Shown piece after piece: positions 1 through 11,954 of a stretch of 64,000 nucleotides of DNA. This DNA is from Effrenium voratum (Eukaryota; Sar; Dinophyceae; Suessiales; Symbiodiniaceae). The notes under the pieces are model-generated. The model was not told the DNA's origin. It saw nothing but the letters and a program-made list of their open reading frames with translations, and ran no database searches. The stretch covers positions 119,501-183,500 of the forward strand of contig CAUJNA010003316.1 of assembly GCA_963377175.1 (NCBI GenBank), given 5' to 3'. Made by a program: the position numbers and the translations under genes. The first letter of the stretch is position 1; every line of letters begins with the position of its first letter.

Positions 1-124
1 ACGCCTGACATGTACTGCAATCTCATGCTGTGGATGTGATTGAAATGGGGAATCATTCTGACTATCCACAGCACTTACTGCATTTGGTATACTGCCTCGC
101 ACTCTTGTAGTGCGGGCAGCGCTC

Positions 125-475
125 TCATGTGTATGGTACACAGTCCTGGACTGCTTTGTTCCCATGCCTGACCTTTCCCGGCTTCATGACACGCACCTCT
201 CGCTCACTGTCCGTAACGTCCGGAATCGTGCCCTTCACGGGCCTGATCTCCCTCTGATCAAGAACATGATATGCCGCAGCAACCAGTTTGGTAACATCCA
301 CCGGACGCATGTTAGTTGCAAATTTGGGGGTGTTGAACAAGTCGTTGCCTTTACTGCCAACAAGATTGATTTCCCAATTCTCCCTCACTGTATTGTCCTT
401 GGGTCCTTCCAAGTTGCTGTTCAACATGCTGCTTCTAGGCCCATCCCGGACAAGCCACAAACGACAAGAAGACAT
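125..475 (-). other. Unidentified possible coding remnant
   Basis: A 116-codon open frame on the minus strand has protein-like composition (for example the stretch NMRPVDVTKLVAAAYHVL). The same strand between about 500 and 1240 carries further protein-like pieces broken by stops. I do not recognise a family. The 373-codon plus-strand frame at 110-1231 covers the same DNA and looks like a shadow. The most likely reading is a decayed gene or transposon piece. Confidence 0.25.
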
Positions 476-1575
476 AGGGCGAGTTTACCGCAACACGCAT
501 CGAGCTGCACTGCTGCAGAAGGAACAAGTGTAGGCTGGAATGCGGACGCAATGAATCTGCCATTTTTTCGTATCAGAATCTCCTTTCAAGTAGTGCTTCC
601 CCAACGAAGTAATTGCGTTGGTACGGCCCTGCTGAGGAGATGCCTTGCATTTTATCGAACGGCAGACCCTCAGCCGAACACCTTGAAGTCGTTCCCGATT
701 GCAACTTGTTCCAAAGTAGGTATACTACCTTCTTTCAAGAAGGGGCTGAATACAGTTACACACGAGAAGCAGCAGTGCCACTTCGTATTGATGGAGGCGA
801 TGCATCCCGATATAACGTTTTTCGTCGCGCACCTCCCTAAGGGGTATTCACAAATAGTCAGGGCATTGGTCAAATCCAACGGAGATTGCAGTGTTAACTC
901 ATCGCAAAGTATCCATGCCCGATACCATAACCCCGCCACTTTACTTATTGCTGCTAAGAACCTGCCTCAATTACAACAGCTCATTCCTGGGCTTGCTGAT
1001 ATCGGAGGAGTACTAGCTGGCCGATTTTTACAAATTAAAATTGTTGCTCGGCCAAAAGCGCGGCTTCATGAGGAACCCGGCCTTTTTGCTACCCCTCCGA
1101 AACGAAGTCGAACTGCTCAAACAAATTTGATGCCGCGAGCGAGTCACCAGCATTTCCTATCGCTCCAAGACCATCCACAAATTTGTGCACTGACTTTCTG
1201 GGAGCAGCACCTGCAAAGGTGCCGATTGTGAAACTACACAGATCAATCGCAGCAGAATTTCATTCACATAGCGTGCCTACATTCTAACAGCAACACTAAC
1301 TGCATGTACCGTTGCCTCAGTGCTACCAACCTTCCGCCTGCCAGTCAAGAATAAAACACCACAGACATAACCACAATACGGAAAGGCGAACACCAACATT
1401 CAAGGAGAAGCCTGCCATCTGCAACTTTTCGGCAAACAACAACGCTGTGCACAAAAATCCAGGAAAGACAACCACCACAGCGCAATCCGCTGCCACTACG
1501 CCACCGCACAGAGGGGACAGCAAAGGCCAAAACTTGACCAGTAGTAGTAAGGAAAGAAGGCCTATACTACCCAAT

Positions 1576-2100
1576 TAATTTTGGTTTTTTGGTCCCAAAA
1601 CCCTGCAAAACAGCCAAATTCTCCATCCTGCTGAACGTTTTTCCGATGTCACCTGTCTTCGTCACCGCTCCGTTTTTGGTGCAAAAAGCGCTCAAAACGG
1701 CCAACTCCGAAAAGTTCGTTTTTTCGTGTCAGACGGCAAGTGTGGTGCCTGAGCCTCCAGATTCGCTCGTTTTCGGTCGAAATCAGGCTCCAGACGCTCG
1801 CTCTCGATTCCGTTTTCTGCCCGGAAAAACAGGCAAATTCCATCCCGCCGAGCTTGTCACCGTTTGTCACCGCTTCGTCACCGCTCACTTTTGGGCCGAA
1901 AAAGTGCGCAAAAGCGGCCCAGTTCCCGAGCTCCGGAGGACTTCGTTCTTCGCAGGGTTTTCCGCGGCACGACAGCCTGCCGAGGACCTTGCTCGTGACG
2001 CGACAGCCTGCCGAGGTCCTGGCTTGTGACACGACAGCCTGCCGAACTTGTCACCGCCTTCGTCACCGGGGTCTAACGCGGCAACCTGCCGAACGCATTC
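1576..2100. other. PLV-type intergenic sequence, no gene
   Basis: The motif TTAATTTTGGTTTTT, then a stretch ending in GCAAAAAGCGCTCAAAACGG, recurs at 47468-47590 between the viral C5 and N6 methyltransferases. The piece therefore probably belongs to a third, otherwise lost, viral copy. It also holds short repeats around GACAGCCTGCCGA (about 1970-2095). No open frame here is convincing. Confidence 0.5.
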
Positions 2101-2971
2101 GTCAAACTTGCAAATTGCCCAATCCGCGCCTTTTTTTCCAAGCAGATCGAGACTGCAAATTGAAGCACGCTGCCCGAAGCGGTGGCAGCAGTCCCACACC
2201 AGCCTTTATAGAAAGCATTGTTTCTCTTTTCATTCCTCTAGGAGTTGCTCACATTCTCTCTTGGCTGGGTGGCCGCGCTCTTATACGTTAAATGCAGAGT
2301 TTTCAGGCCAGGGCGCGGTATACAAGTCAAGGCCGCTATACATGACTACATGGTGGTCTCTGAGTCACTCACACGTTAGTCACTTCAATTGGCTCCCTTG
2401 ACTTGCACACAAGCGCACGTCCGGCTCCTCAGCCGGCGGTGTCGGACTCAGTGCAACGCAATGCATACAAGCGTGGGCAAGCACAAAAGTCCTCGGATTC
2501 CGCGGGCAAGGAGTCTTCACCGTCGCCGCGCAAAGGCCTCGTCTGGCAATGGCATCGTAGCTAGGGCCTGACAAGCATCCAAGTAGGGTGAACAACATTG
2601 AAGTTGCAGCGCCTTAGCCAACCTTGTCGCCGGGTTGGCTGACCCACGGATCACAACCTGTCCGGCAACGCACATGTGACATGCGTGCGGCGCAGATAGC
2701 CCAGGCTGACGCCTGGCCGGGCTGGCGGGCGCGCTTGACGTACGCCTGCCAGTGAAGAAGCCCGAACGGAGTCAAGTCTAATGAAAACTGCAAAGAGTCT
2801 TCAGTTGTACACTTGTGCAATTTTATCTCAGCATTCTCATCTTCCCAGCGTTCATGAGGGTTCTGAGCGCCTCTCCAAATTGTGTACCAGCCGGCGGAAA
2901 CGTGCGTACATATCGTACACTCACAATATGAAGCACAGGTAGATGTACAAGAAAGAAGTGTAGTATACGTT
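2101..2971. other. No recognisable gene
   Basis: I see no gene, RNA or clear repeat here. Long open frames that run into it from the right (for example to 3480 on the minus strand) are produced by the AGCC-rich core of the neighbouring foldback element. Confidence 0.4.
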
Positions 2972-3634
2972 GCTCTCTCTTTAGAGGGGGTTTCCCAAAT
3001 GGATTCTATTCTACCTGAGAGGCTCCTAGCACTTGTCCGTCCAGGAAACGACCTTGTCCTGCGAAGGGTTCGAAGTCTAAAACGCTGCGCGCAGGCGTGT
3101 GGCTGCAACATAACGACCCCTAGATATGCTTGCAATTTGCCTCGTAGCTGCGTTTCTGCAAGGCGAGCTAAAAAAAAGGGTCCAAGCCAGCCAAAACCCA
3201 GCCAAACCAGCCAGAAAGCCAGCCAGAAGCCAAGCCAAACCAGCCAGCCAGCCAGAAAGCCAGCCAACCCTTTTTTTGATAGCCAGAAGCCAGCCGACCG
3301 GCCAGAAAGCCAGCCAGAAGCCAAGCCAAACCAGCCAGCCAGAAGCCAGCCAGAAAGCCATCCAGCCTCTTTTTTTGATAGCCAGAAGCCAGCCAAAAAG
3401 CCAGCCAGCCAAAAAGCCAGCCAGCCAAAAAGCCTGCTCGCCTGCAGAAACGCAGCTACAAGGCAAATGTGACTGCGCATATCTAGGGGTCGTTATGTTG
3501 CAGCCACACGCCTGCACGCAGCGTTTTAGACTTCGAATCCTTCGCAGGACAAGGTCGTTTCCTGGACGGACGAGTGCTAGGAGCCTCTCAGGTAGAATAG
3601 AATCCATTTCGGAAACCCCCTCTAAAGAGAGAGC
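2972..3634. repeat. Foldback element with AGCC-rich core
   Basis: Two arms of about 200 bp (2972-3170 and about 3435-3634) are inverted copies of each other. The left arm starts GCTCTCTCTTTAGAGG and the right arm ends CTCTAAAGAGAGAGC. Both contain CTAGGGGTCGTTATG or its inverse near their inner parts. The core is about 260 bp of AGCC/AGAAAGCC low-complexity repeat. The element abuts the 17-bp satellite on its right. Translation of the core gives artefactual W/L/G-rich or K/P/S/Q-rich frames. Confidence 0.8.
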
Positions 3635-3640
3635 TTGGCC

Positions 3641-4508
3641 TGCTCTGCAAAGAAGCGTGCTCTGCAAAGGAGCGTGCTCTGCAAAGGAGCGTGCTCTGCA
3701 AAGGAGAGTACTCTGCAAAGGAGCGTGCTCTGCAAAGGAGCGAAGAAGCGTGCTCTGCAAATGAGCGTGCTGCGCAAAGAAGCGTGCTCTGCACAGAAGC
3801 GTGCTCTGCAAAGAAGCGTGCTCTGCAAAGAAGCGTGCTCTGCAAAGGAGCGTGCTCTGCACAGGAGCGTGCTCTGCAAAGGAGCGTGCTGTGCAAAGAA
3901 GCGTGCTCTGCAAAGAAGCGTGCTCTGCAAAGGAGAGTGCTCTGCAAAGGAGGGTACTCTGCAAAGGAGCGCGCTCTGCAAAGGAGCGTGCTCTGCAAAG
4001 GAGCGTGCTCTGCAAAGGAGAGTGCTCTGCAAAGGAAGCGTGCTCTGCAAAGGAGCGTGCTGTGCAAAGAAGCGTGCTCTGCAAAGGAGCGTGCTCTGCA
4101 AAGGAGCGTGCTGTGCAAAGAAGCGCGCTCTGCAAAGAGCAAAGAAGCGTGCTCTGCAAAGAAGCGTGCTCTGCTCTGCAAAGGAGCGTGCTCTGCAAAG
4201 GAGCGTGCTCTGCAAAGGAGCGTGCTCTGCAAAGAAGCGTGCTCTGCAAAGAAGCGTGCTCTGCAAAGGAGAGTGCTCTGCAAAGGAGCGTGCTCTGCAA
4301 AGGAGCGTGCTCTGCAAAGGAGCGTGCTCTGCAAAGAAGCGTGCTCTGCAAAGGAGAGTGCTGTGCAAAGAAGCGTGCTCTGCAAAGGAGAGTGCTCTGC
4401 AAAGGAGCGTGCTCTGCACAGGAGCGTGTTTTGCAAAGGAGAGTGCTCTGCAAAGGAGAGTGCAGAGGAGCGTGCTCTGCAAAGGAGGAGTGCAAAGGAG
4501 AGTGCTCT
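3641..4508. repeat. 17-bp satellite, left part
   Basis: About 51 copies of a 17-bp unit, consensus GCGTGCTCTGCAAAGRA, are arranged head to tail. Because 17 is not a multiple of 3 and the unit has no stop in most phases, several frames on both strands stay open for 200-470 codons. These frames are not genes. The array stops at the copia A target duplication (GCTCT, 4504-4508) and resumes at 11955. Confidence 0.92.
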
Positions 4509-4702
4509 TCACAACTTTTCTCAAACCAAAACGCCTCAGCGGATGCACAGAGTCACACATGTGTTTCCATGTGTCCACAAACGTTTAAATTGGGCTCTTG
4601 GCAATCATCTAGATTGCTCATGTTCACAGCAAAATGTGTAAGGCATATTCATGCTTACCTCAAGCTGCAAACCAGTCTTATAGACAGGTGAAATTATTAT
4701 CA
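4509..4702 (-). repeat. Copia A 3' LTR
   Basis: It matches 11755-11954 except for a short indel near 4527 and scattered changes. On the element strand the LTR begins TGATAATAATTTCA and ends GTTGTGA, so the usual CA end is not seen. The boundary is fixed by the target duplication. Confidence 0.9.
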
Positions 4703-4872
4703 CCCCGCCTTGGATTTCTACTTTCAGTAGTAATCCACACAAACAAAGACTGCTCCTGGTTTGCCACTTCAAGTGCTCTGCTGGCACCCTTGAGTGACTC
4801 ATGCACATCTCTCGAATTATCATCTCTGACCGCAAATCCAGTGAAAACCGGTCCACTCTTTTCGCACCATTT

Positions 4873-5340
4873 TCATTCCACATCTTCGTATGAACTCGCT
4901 GCGGCTGCTGGCCAACGGTTCCTTGCTGCTCCAGCTGCAAAACAAGTTCTGCACCTTGCTTTCTCTCTCTCCACAAGTTGCTTCTCTGTAAGCATCTCAA
5001 CTTGTCTGCCACGTACCCACTTGCAGTTAGGCATGTGGAAAAATGCACCATGCCTTGTCACCGCATACTTCTGTTCTCCTTCCAGAGTTGTTCCTGCTTT
5101 CACAGGCTTTGGATTTGGCTTGCTCTCCTGGGGCTCGCGCACATCCATGTTGCGCCGCCTGCCGGGTTCCTCTTTGACTTCTGATCTCTCCTGCGCCAAC
5201 CTCTCGCGCTGAATCCAAATTGCAATCATACTGCAAATCTTCCATGCACCATTGAACATCCATCTGCAAATCATGAAAACTGTAAATATCACACAGAACA
5301 TCAAGAAATACTCCAAATTGTCTGCAAAAAGCTCCTCCAC
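4873..5340 (-). pseudogene. Pol C-terminal extension of copia A: membrane segment plus Cys/His motif
   Basis: Downstream of RNase H, a 155-codon frame has a hydrophobic segment (YFLMFCVIFTVFMICRWMF), a basic linker rich in E, R and K, and a C-terminal motif VTRHGAFFHMPNCKWVRGR followed about 20 residues later by CRTC. The pattern TxxGxxxHxxxC...CxxC resembles small zinc-binding-type tails in bacterial secreted nucleases (from memory, not searched). The frame overlaps the end of the RNase H frame in another phase, so one frameshift separates them. Copia B has the same arrangement. Function is unknown. It could be a membrane anchor for the particle or an envelope-like remnant. Confidence 0.55.
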
Positions 5341-7404
5341 GAAATTCTCGAGCCTGACCCAAGGCGTTGTTTGATCTCATCTCCTGATTTTCTCCCATTG
5401 CGCTGCTTGCACACATCATCATGACCATGACTCGCAAAATTCCTTTCGCACACTTCTGACTCTCAACTCTGGGGGTCTCATTCGGCTTGAACATTTGCAC
5501 TGCATCTCGAATGCTCTTCACTGCAGTTGCTTTCACTTCTTTGGTTGCTTCCTCCAGAAAAATTTCTTCACCAACTGGCTCTTCAGTTTCACCATCTACA
5601 TATCCACACATGTAAAGCAAAAGATTCATCCTTCGCTGACTTAGTGCTTTGGTTCCACAATCTGCAATGTTCCACTTTGTACGCACGGTTCGAAGAAAAG
5701 CGCGTTGCTGCTGAAAAAGGTCCTGGGCCCACAATAGACGGGTGTCTAAGTGTCGGACTCTGCCAACGCCTCTCCTCATGAACAAAGCCTTTGCAGAACT
5801 GGAATCCAAAAAGGAAAATATCTCCACCTTCTCGCTGGTGATCGCCTCCACACATTCCTGTAAATACAAACATTCTGCCAATCCACTTGTGCACGCTGTA
5901 AACTCTCCTTCACATGAACTCAAAGCTCTGCTTTGCTGCTTCCTGCTGAATGTGTAAATCACATTCCCATCCAAGCAAATGCACACACTTGAAATTGTCT
6001 TCCTGTCTGCACTTCCTGCCCAGTCACTATCGCTATACACCTCCAGGCAATGATTTCTCCTTTTCTCCTTCCTGCTGCTCAACTCCATTCAAAGTTTCTT
6101 GCATCTTGTCACCGATCTTTCTCCACCTTCAACATCAAGCAAAAATTGCGCGTGTTGCACATGTACCCAACTAGAATGGCGTACCCATTCCATGTGGTGC
6201 TTGCGCGGCTGAGACATTGCACTTGCCAAACCGCTGATCGCAAATTGACAGTCCAGCCTGTCAGGCGCCATGTACAGTAAAATACCAATCAAGGATCTAT
6301 AAATCCCCGCCTGAATGTCATCTAGAAATTCGGACTCCTCTTCCTTTCCAAACTTCACATGGCACGGCACCTTCTTGCTGCGCACATTTCCTCCAAGCAA
6401 CTTCTCCAGCTGGTTGTAGTACTTGCTGTTGAGCTCGATCTTCAAACCTTCTCTGCAAATAGTAAGCTTCTTCTTCAAAAACCGAACTGATTCACCTTCC
6501 TCACAAATCGGCCCACATTTGGTAAGCTTATACTTGGCTTCCAAAACAGAAATCAGATCTGACACACGACTTCCTCCTGCAATAATCAAATCGTCCATGT
6601 GAATGGTCAGGGACATGTCTGCACTGCCAAACAAAACTGGACATGCTTGCTTGCTTGCAATCCAAACTCTAGCAAGTCGTTCCTAATCTGATCTCCCCAC
6701 CATTGTGCTGCCTGTCTCTGTCCTGGAAGGCACATCAACAGTCTGTAGTACTTGTTTCTATACCAAATGTACTTCTCTTCGCGCTGTTCCACTGTAACAA
6801 AAGCATCTTTGATATCCAAAGACCATAGCTTCCACTTATCCTTATTGACCACAAACAACTGCGGCACAATCTTCACCACAGAGGGCGTTGTAGCCGGATT
6901 GAACACGTCCTGTCTCCACGGGCTCCAAATCTTAAGCTCTTTTCCCACCAGTCGAGCACGGCGTCCCCATCGCTCTCCACGAAAACGCCAGTCATAAACC
7001 ATCTTGGCATTTAAGATGAGGTTCTTCTCAGGAATCACGTCGGTCTCCCTGAGAACTTTCATCTCCACCAACCGTCTCAACTCTTCTGCTTCGGCTTCAT
7101 CATCTAAGCGCTGAAGATCATCTTCTTGCAATTCTGGCGGTCCTGAATCCTCATTCTCAAAATCATCTGGCTGCACGAAAATCTCATCCCATGTCTGCTC
7201 ATCAAACTCCTCGTTGAACAAGCACTCTTCGTCACCATCTGCGTAACTCTGCTCATTCACCACCACCGTCTGAATTCTTGCCTTCTTTCCAGGGCTTTCG
7301 TCACCTCCGGACGGTCCGCGATCATACGCGGGAACATCTCCACGTTGAAACTTCACGTGTGACTTCGTTTCACTTCCGTCATTTTCACGTTTTGCCACCT
7401 GCAC
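5027..7404 (-). pseudogene. pol: Copia A reverse transcriptase and RNase H
   Basis: Three consecutive pieces make up the copia RT-RNase H module. Piece one (7404-6607) has an acidic linker and then the RT fingers, with the catalytic segment LDIKDAF. Piece two (6634-6089) has the second catalytic motif IHMDDLI and the copia RT thumb (GILLYMAPDRLDCQFAISGL). Piece three (6088-5027) starts in RNase H with YSDSDWAG and contains SSCEGEFTA and RGVGRVRHLDTR. A frameshift separates pieces one and two. An in-frame TGA at 6089-6091 separates two and three. The enzyme copied element RNA into DNA inside the particle. It cannot be made as one protein now. Confidence 0.88.
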
Positions 7405-7579
7405 TTGCCGGGGGCTGCACTCTCACGACTGTTGCTCTGCCGGAACCTTTCCGTCTGAGCTTCTTGCTGATCGACTTCTCGACGGAACATTGGACGGAAC
7501 ATTCTCCGTCGGAGTCGGATCATTCCCCGCCTTGGTCGGAACATCTGCTGGCAAACTCTCCGGATCTGACGCTGATTCA

Positions 7580-8584
7580 TCATCCAGCAGCTGATTTCCG
7601 AAGTCCACTTGCATCTGCACGCATAGGCGGTAAAATTCCCATGAAAACAGACTCTGACTGAGGTTCACGCTGCTTGAGTCCAGGAACCAGCTTGGTCCCA
7701 ATCTGTCCAAGTCCATAGCTCCATGGATATCCAGTCACTTGCTTGATCAATGGAACGTCCCAACATGCAGGGTTTACCAACCTCCGAACACTACGACTCA
7801 AATATGCACCATGAGGTCCAAGACAAATGTTCATGTTGTTGTTGAGGGTCTTGCCTACCCAAGTCATCTTGACAAACTTGACATTGCCTTTCTTGTGTTG
7901 CGCAGGTGAAATTGCTGCCAAAACAGATTCACCAAAGTTACACAACCGTCCATAATACTGAATTCCAAAACATCTCTCAAACGCTGTTGTTCCTGCCTGC
8001 ACGCTGTAGTGGTTTTGCACAAAACTCGCATGTACAAAAGACCATGCAAAAAGCGGATGGCTCACTCCAATTGTTTCACCAGTCCTGTTGCGTACCTGTT
8101 CCAGCAAAACCATTGAGCCATTTCGAATAGACTGAATCATTCGCTCTACAGCTCCATTTGTCTCATGGTCATACAACTGGCTGTTCACCAAGAAAGTCTT
8201 GAATCCATGCTTGCCTCTTGCTCTCGCCACTTTCTGTTGTAAACTCAACATCGCCCGCTCGTTGTCAGACTTCAAGCTCACAGTGCTGTGTCCCAGTTAA
8301 GCAATGAAAGCACAAACTTCCTTTGCAGCATAAAATGTTGCTTCCTTTGTGGGTAAAGGAATTGCACGCGACATACCGGTCATGCGGTCCAAGCACACCA
8401 ACACTACTTGTTTGGGTTCGACTGCCTCTTGAACATCGGGGTCCTCCTTTCCATCTTTCGGCTGCTTCTTCATGAAGTAGGCTCCATCTGGATTGTATCC
8501 AGTATAGCATAGATCCATACAGATCTCAGCCTCTTTGTGCTTCTCAGGACCTACAGCTGAATGCTTGTCACGCCTACTCTTCAC
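7580..8584 (-). pseudogene. pol: Copia A integrase core
   Basis: The piece at 8584-8297 carries the first catalytic Asp (ICMDLCY). The piece at 8281-7580 carries the second Asp (SLKSDNERAM) and the Glu region (HETNGAVERMIQSI) of the DDE core. They are in the same phase but split by an in-frame TAA at 8297-8299. The HHCC zinc region (HTPF...WCEIC) lies across the upstream frameshift near 8606, where one extra G shifts the gag-protease frame into a stop. Downstream, at 7423-7716, lies the acidic and serine-rich linker to RT. Confidence 0.85.
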
Positions 8585-11500
8585 TGAAATGCAAATCTCG
8601 CACCACTTCTTGAAATGGTGTATGAGTAAGCTCCTGTAGAGTGCGGTCTCGAAGTGAAGGTTCCTTCACCTCTTCAGACACCTCTGGCTGTCTTTCCTCA
8701 GGTCGAGCTGCCTCTGCTAAGGCTGCCTCATTCATCAAATCACGCTTTGCGCATGCTGTCTGCAATCTCTCAAACAGCATCTTCTTTGATCCACTCGCAC
8801 CTACTCCTAAAGTCTTGCATGCGGTTCTCAAAGCTGCTGATCCTGAATTTTCTGTCAAAGCAATTCCATCCACATTCACAACTGTCTCTCCTACTGCTCT
8901 CATCCAGCCTAGGTCTGTCTCCTCCTTCAGGCTGATCTTCTGGTTGAACTCGTTCAGGATCCTCTGCCTCTGGCTTCTTTTGTTCCTCGTCAAGAAACGG
9001 GTCTGGAAGAACACCCAAGTCAATTCCCTTTGGCATTTGAATAGATTCCAGCTCGTCCTCCACAAGCTCTCAGGTGCATCAAAACCCATATGCAAAAGTG
9101 TGAGTCTCTTCGTGTACTCAGTTGCACCTTGAATCTCGGCTGTTCTTGTTCTCATCGTGCTCAAACGCTCGCACCATTCAAGCAAAATCCATTTGCCTGA
9201 AAGCTTCACAAAGGTTGATCTATAAGGCCAATCTCCCATTGGAAAAGATTCAGTTGGGTCAAAGAAACGCGCTCCAAGTCCTCGGTGAGCCGGTACTCCT
9301 ATGTCCAGCAAATTCCATCCCGGCGCCATCTCTTCATAGTCGAATCCATTCAAGGAAACCACAATTCTACTGACAGTTGCTTCCTCTCTCAAATGAAAAA
9401 CGGTGTACCCAGTCCAGCCTGCGTGTTCATCCTGCTCTTCACCATTCTGCCAGCTGTCGACTTCCTCACCTTCAGAAGAATTCCTGAAAGTGTGTCGAGT
9501 TGGTTCTAAACACTCCACTGAGAAAGGGCACCCACTGTCGATTGGTAAAAATTTGGAACATCTGGCCACATTGTGAACTCTCTTCAAAGTGGTTCCTTCC
9601 ATGGTCCAAAAATCTGCTTGCACCCTTTTCACATGCGCTGAAATGCTGAGGGCATTGCCACGGACTTTGACCGGGATCTGAGCTCCATCCTTGACCAAGA
9701 AGAGCGAGTGATCCTCCTTCTGGAAATTCCACCCTTGTCGAATCATCTTTCCAAGAGCAAGGAGTGGGGTTGCTACACTGCACATGGTGAAGTTTTCAAC
9801 CAGTGTTGAATCACCACAATCCAGAGTAACTCGCTTGGTCTTTCCATGCTTCATCAAGTTACCTTGCGCATCTCTCAGTCTTGTCACTCCTCCAGAAAAC
9901 GTCTCGCTGCCATAGCTTTCAAAAGAAAACGGCATCACTGAAATATCTGCACCAGAATCCAAACCAATCTCAATCTGTAACATGTCACTGCAAGGATCTT
10001 CCCACACTTGGCTTCCAGCCTGATCGTCCATGGTGAGGTCATAGCTCTCGTAGACGGGTTTGATTTCCTTCAGGTCTTCATCCCCTTCACTGAAAATCTC
10101 AACTGAAAGCTCATCATGAATTGCTGGATCGCTGCATGCCACCTCTGAAGACAAATGCGAAAACCAGTCATCGTCTGAAACTGCATCAGTAGAATAGGGG
10201 TCAATAGCACAAGACAAACACGCGCATCTCTTCCTTGAAATCGCTCGGCACCAAGATTCATCACCTGTTGTCACATTCGAGATCTGAAACTCTTCCAGTT
10301 CAGGGTCGTCCTCATCTCCCAAAAAGAAAATTCTTTTCACATTCCTGGCTCCAGGCTGCGCATTGTTCATCATGGCCTGTGCTGAGCTTGGGACTGTTGA
10401 GGATGTCCCTGCATAAGACCCAGGTCCACGGCCATCATCTGAACCTTCTGCAACCTGCTTCACATTCGGGTCTCTGGGCTTGCTCCAACAATCTTTCTGC
10501 ATATGTCCAGGCTTGCCGCATGAATAGCAAACCATTCCTCCTTTGCGCCCATCAGGAAACCATGACTGTTTCCCTTTCTTTCCATCTTTGCCTTTGCCTT
10601 TGGAATCAAACTTCCCTTTGCCTTTGAAGAACGGGGGTCCTTTTCCACCACCGAATCCTTTTCCTTTTCCCTTCTGGTCCTTTCCTTTGCCTTTGCTATC
10701 AAACTTGCCCTTGCCTTTGCCTTTCTTTCCACCTTTCCAATCTCCATAGATCTTGTCCACCTCCATATCCGTGTTCTGAGAGTCCTGGCTGAAGGCTCCT
10801 CCATGTGTAGAAACCTGACCAGTCCACTTCTGCTGGCTTCGCTCCCACTTCATAAGAACTTCTCGCAATTTTGAATAGTCGATGTCTTCTTCAGTCAACA
10901 CTGACACGTAGTTCTTGATTGCTGGGGGCAAAGATTTCAAAACCACTGCTACCTTCAAGTCTTCAGTGAGTTCTTTCCCAGCTGCCTGTTCGTACTGAAA
11001 AACCAACTGTTCAAACTTCAAGACCTGCTCCATGATGTTGTCTTTGGAAAACTGGGGGTACTGCGTTATTGCTCCCAAAAGCGCCAAGCTCCTCGTCTTG
11101 CTCTCAGGCGAGAGTGTAGACACAATCTCTCTCCAGGCCTCGAATCCATTGTTGTCCTTGATGGCCCGAATGATCTGCCCAGCTCGTCCTCGCATCAACG
11201 AACCAAGCAATGCATACAAACGGCCACTTTGAGCTTGCTTCTGAACTGACAAAGAACGCATAGGAATAACCTCTCCAATATGCTCTTCAACCGAAACCAT
11301 CAATTCACCAATGTCTGGACAAACTCCATTCACATACTGTTGAAACTGCCACTTCCAATCTGGAAAATTGATCAACTCATCATCTTTGTTGCTCGGTGAA
11401 AATATTGCAGGGCGTGGTAAAATACGTGACCATGAATCGTTGCTTCCACCTGGATTTGTCGGCTGAGTTCGCTGTGTAGCATCTGCGAGTTGCCTTGTTG

Positions 11501-11711
11501 CATCCGTTGCTGATTGCACCATCTGGCGCATACCTTCCAAAACAGCGGCAAATTGTTGCGCGTCCATGATGCCAATGCAAAAACGCGAAGCAAATGATTG
11601 CACACTGCCAGTGAGGAAAATATCACCTCTTCTGAAAAACTCCAGCTTAGAAAACCATCCACCGTGGTGTCGGTTTGCTTGCTCGTTGCTGGCTTGCACG
11701 TGTTGGGGCAA
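8574..11711 (-). pseudogene. gag: Copia A Gag and protease, truncated polyprotein
   Basis: This is a 1045-codon frame; the more likely start is the Met at 11567 (MDAQQFAAVLEG). Residues about 110-300 form a copia-type Gag core. Residues 327-383 are a striking GKGKGK/DSKGKGK tract, probably RNA-binding. A CCHC knuckle (CYSCGKPGHMQKDC) is at 395-408. The aspartic protease active site LDSGADISV is near 584-592. The last 150 residues lead into the integrase zinc domain, but the frame stops early because of a 1-nt insertion near 8606. GK-rich Gag is also present in copia B, so it is a family trait here. Confidence 0.88.
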
Positions 11712-11742
11712 CTACTCTAAGCACTGCCTCTGGTCGGTCAGT

Positions 11743-11754
11743 GCTCCGCTACCA
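11743..11754 (-). other. Copia A primer-binding site
   Basis: On the element strand the sequence right after the 5' LTR is TGGTAGCGGAGC. It is shared exactly with copia B and would pair with the 3' end of a tRNA ending GCTCCGCTACCA, probably initiator tRNA-Met by analogy with other copia elements. Confidence 0.7.
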
Positions 11755-11954
11755 TCACAACTTTTCTCAAATCAGCAAAAAAACGCCTCAGCGGATGCAC
11801 AGAGTCACACATGTGTTTCCATGTGTCCACAAACGTTTAAATTGGGCTCTTGGCAATCATCTAGATTGCTCATGTTCACAGCAAAATGTGTAAGGCATAT
11901 TCATGCTTACCTCAAGCTGCAAACCAGTCTTATAGACAGGTGAAATTATTATCA
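11755..11954 (-). repeat. Copia A 5' LTR
   Basis: A 200-bp direct repeat of 4509-4702, ending at the second GCTCT target copy (11955-11959). Confidence 0.9.

Larger units (their letters stand above)
4509..11954 (-). mobile_element. Copia A, Ty1/copia LTR retrotransposon, degraded
   Basis: A full-length element of about 7.4 kb lies on the minus strand. It has LTRs of 194 and 200 bp, a primer-binding site, a purine tract (AGGCGGGG on the minus strand, 4703-4710) and gag-protease-integrase-RT-RNase H order, which is the copia order. The 5-bp target duplication GCTCT flanks it at 4504-4508 and 11955-11959. It landed inside the 17-bp satellite. The coding region has at least two frameshifts and two in-frame stops, so it is not autonomous as read. 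Confidence 0.93.

Noticed and set aside
110..1231. 373-codon plus-strand frame
   Set aside because: No recognisable domain, no hydrophobic core pattern, and the opposite strand is at least as protein-like. Probably chance openness.
2614..3480. 288-codon minus frame with LFGWLAFWLAGFLAG-like segments suggesting a membrane protein
   Set aside because: The hydrophobic residues come from the AGCC microsatellite read on the minus strand, not a gene.
3077..4691. Several 200-470 codon frames on both strands with SFAEHAPLQSTLLCRAR-type repeats
   Set aside because: They are translations of the 17-bp satellite. Because 17 is not divisible by 3, the unit cycles through frames and stays open in both directions.
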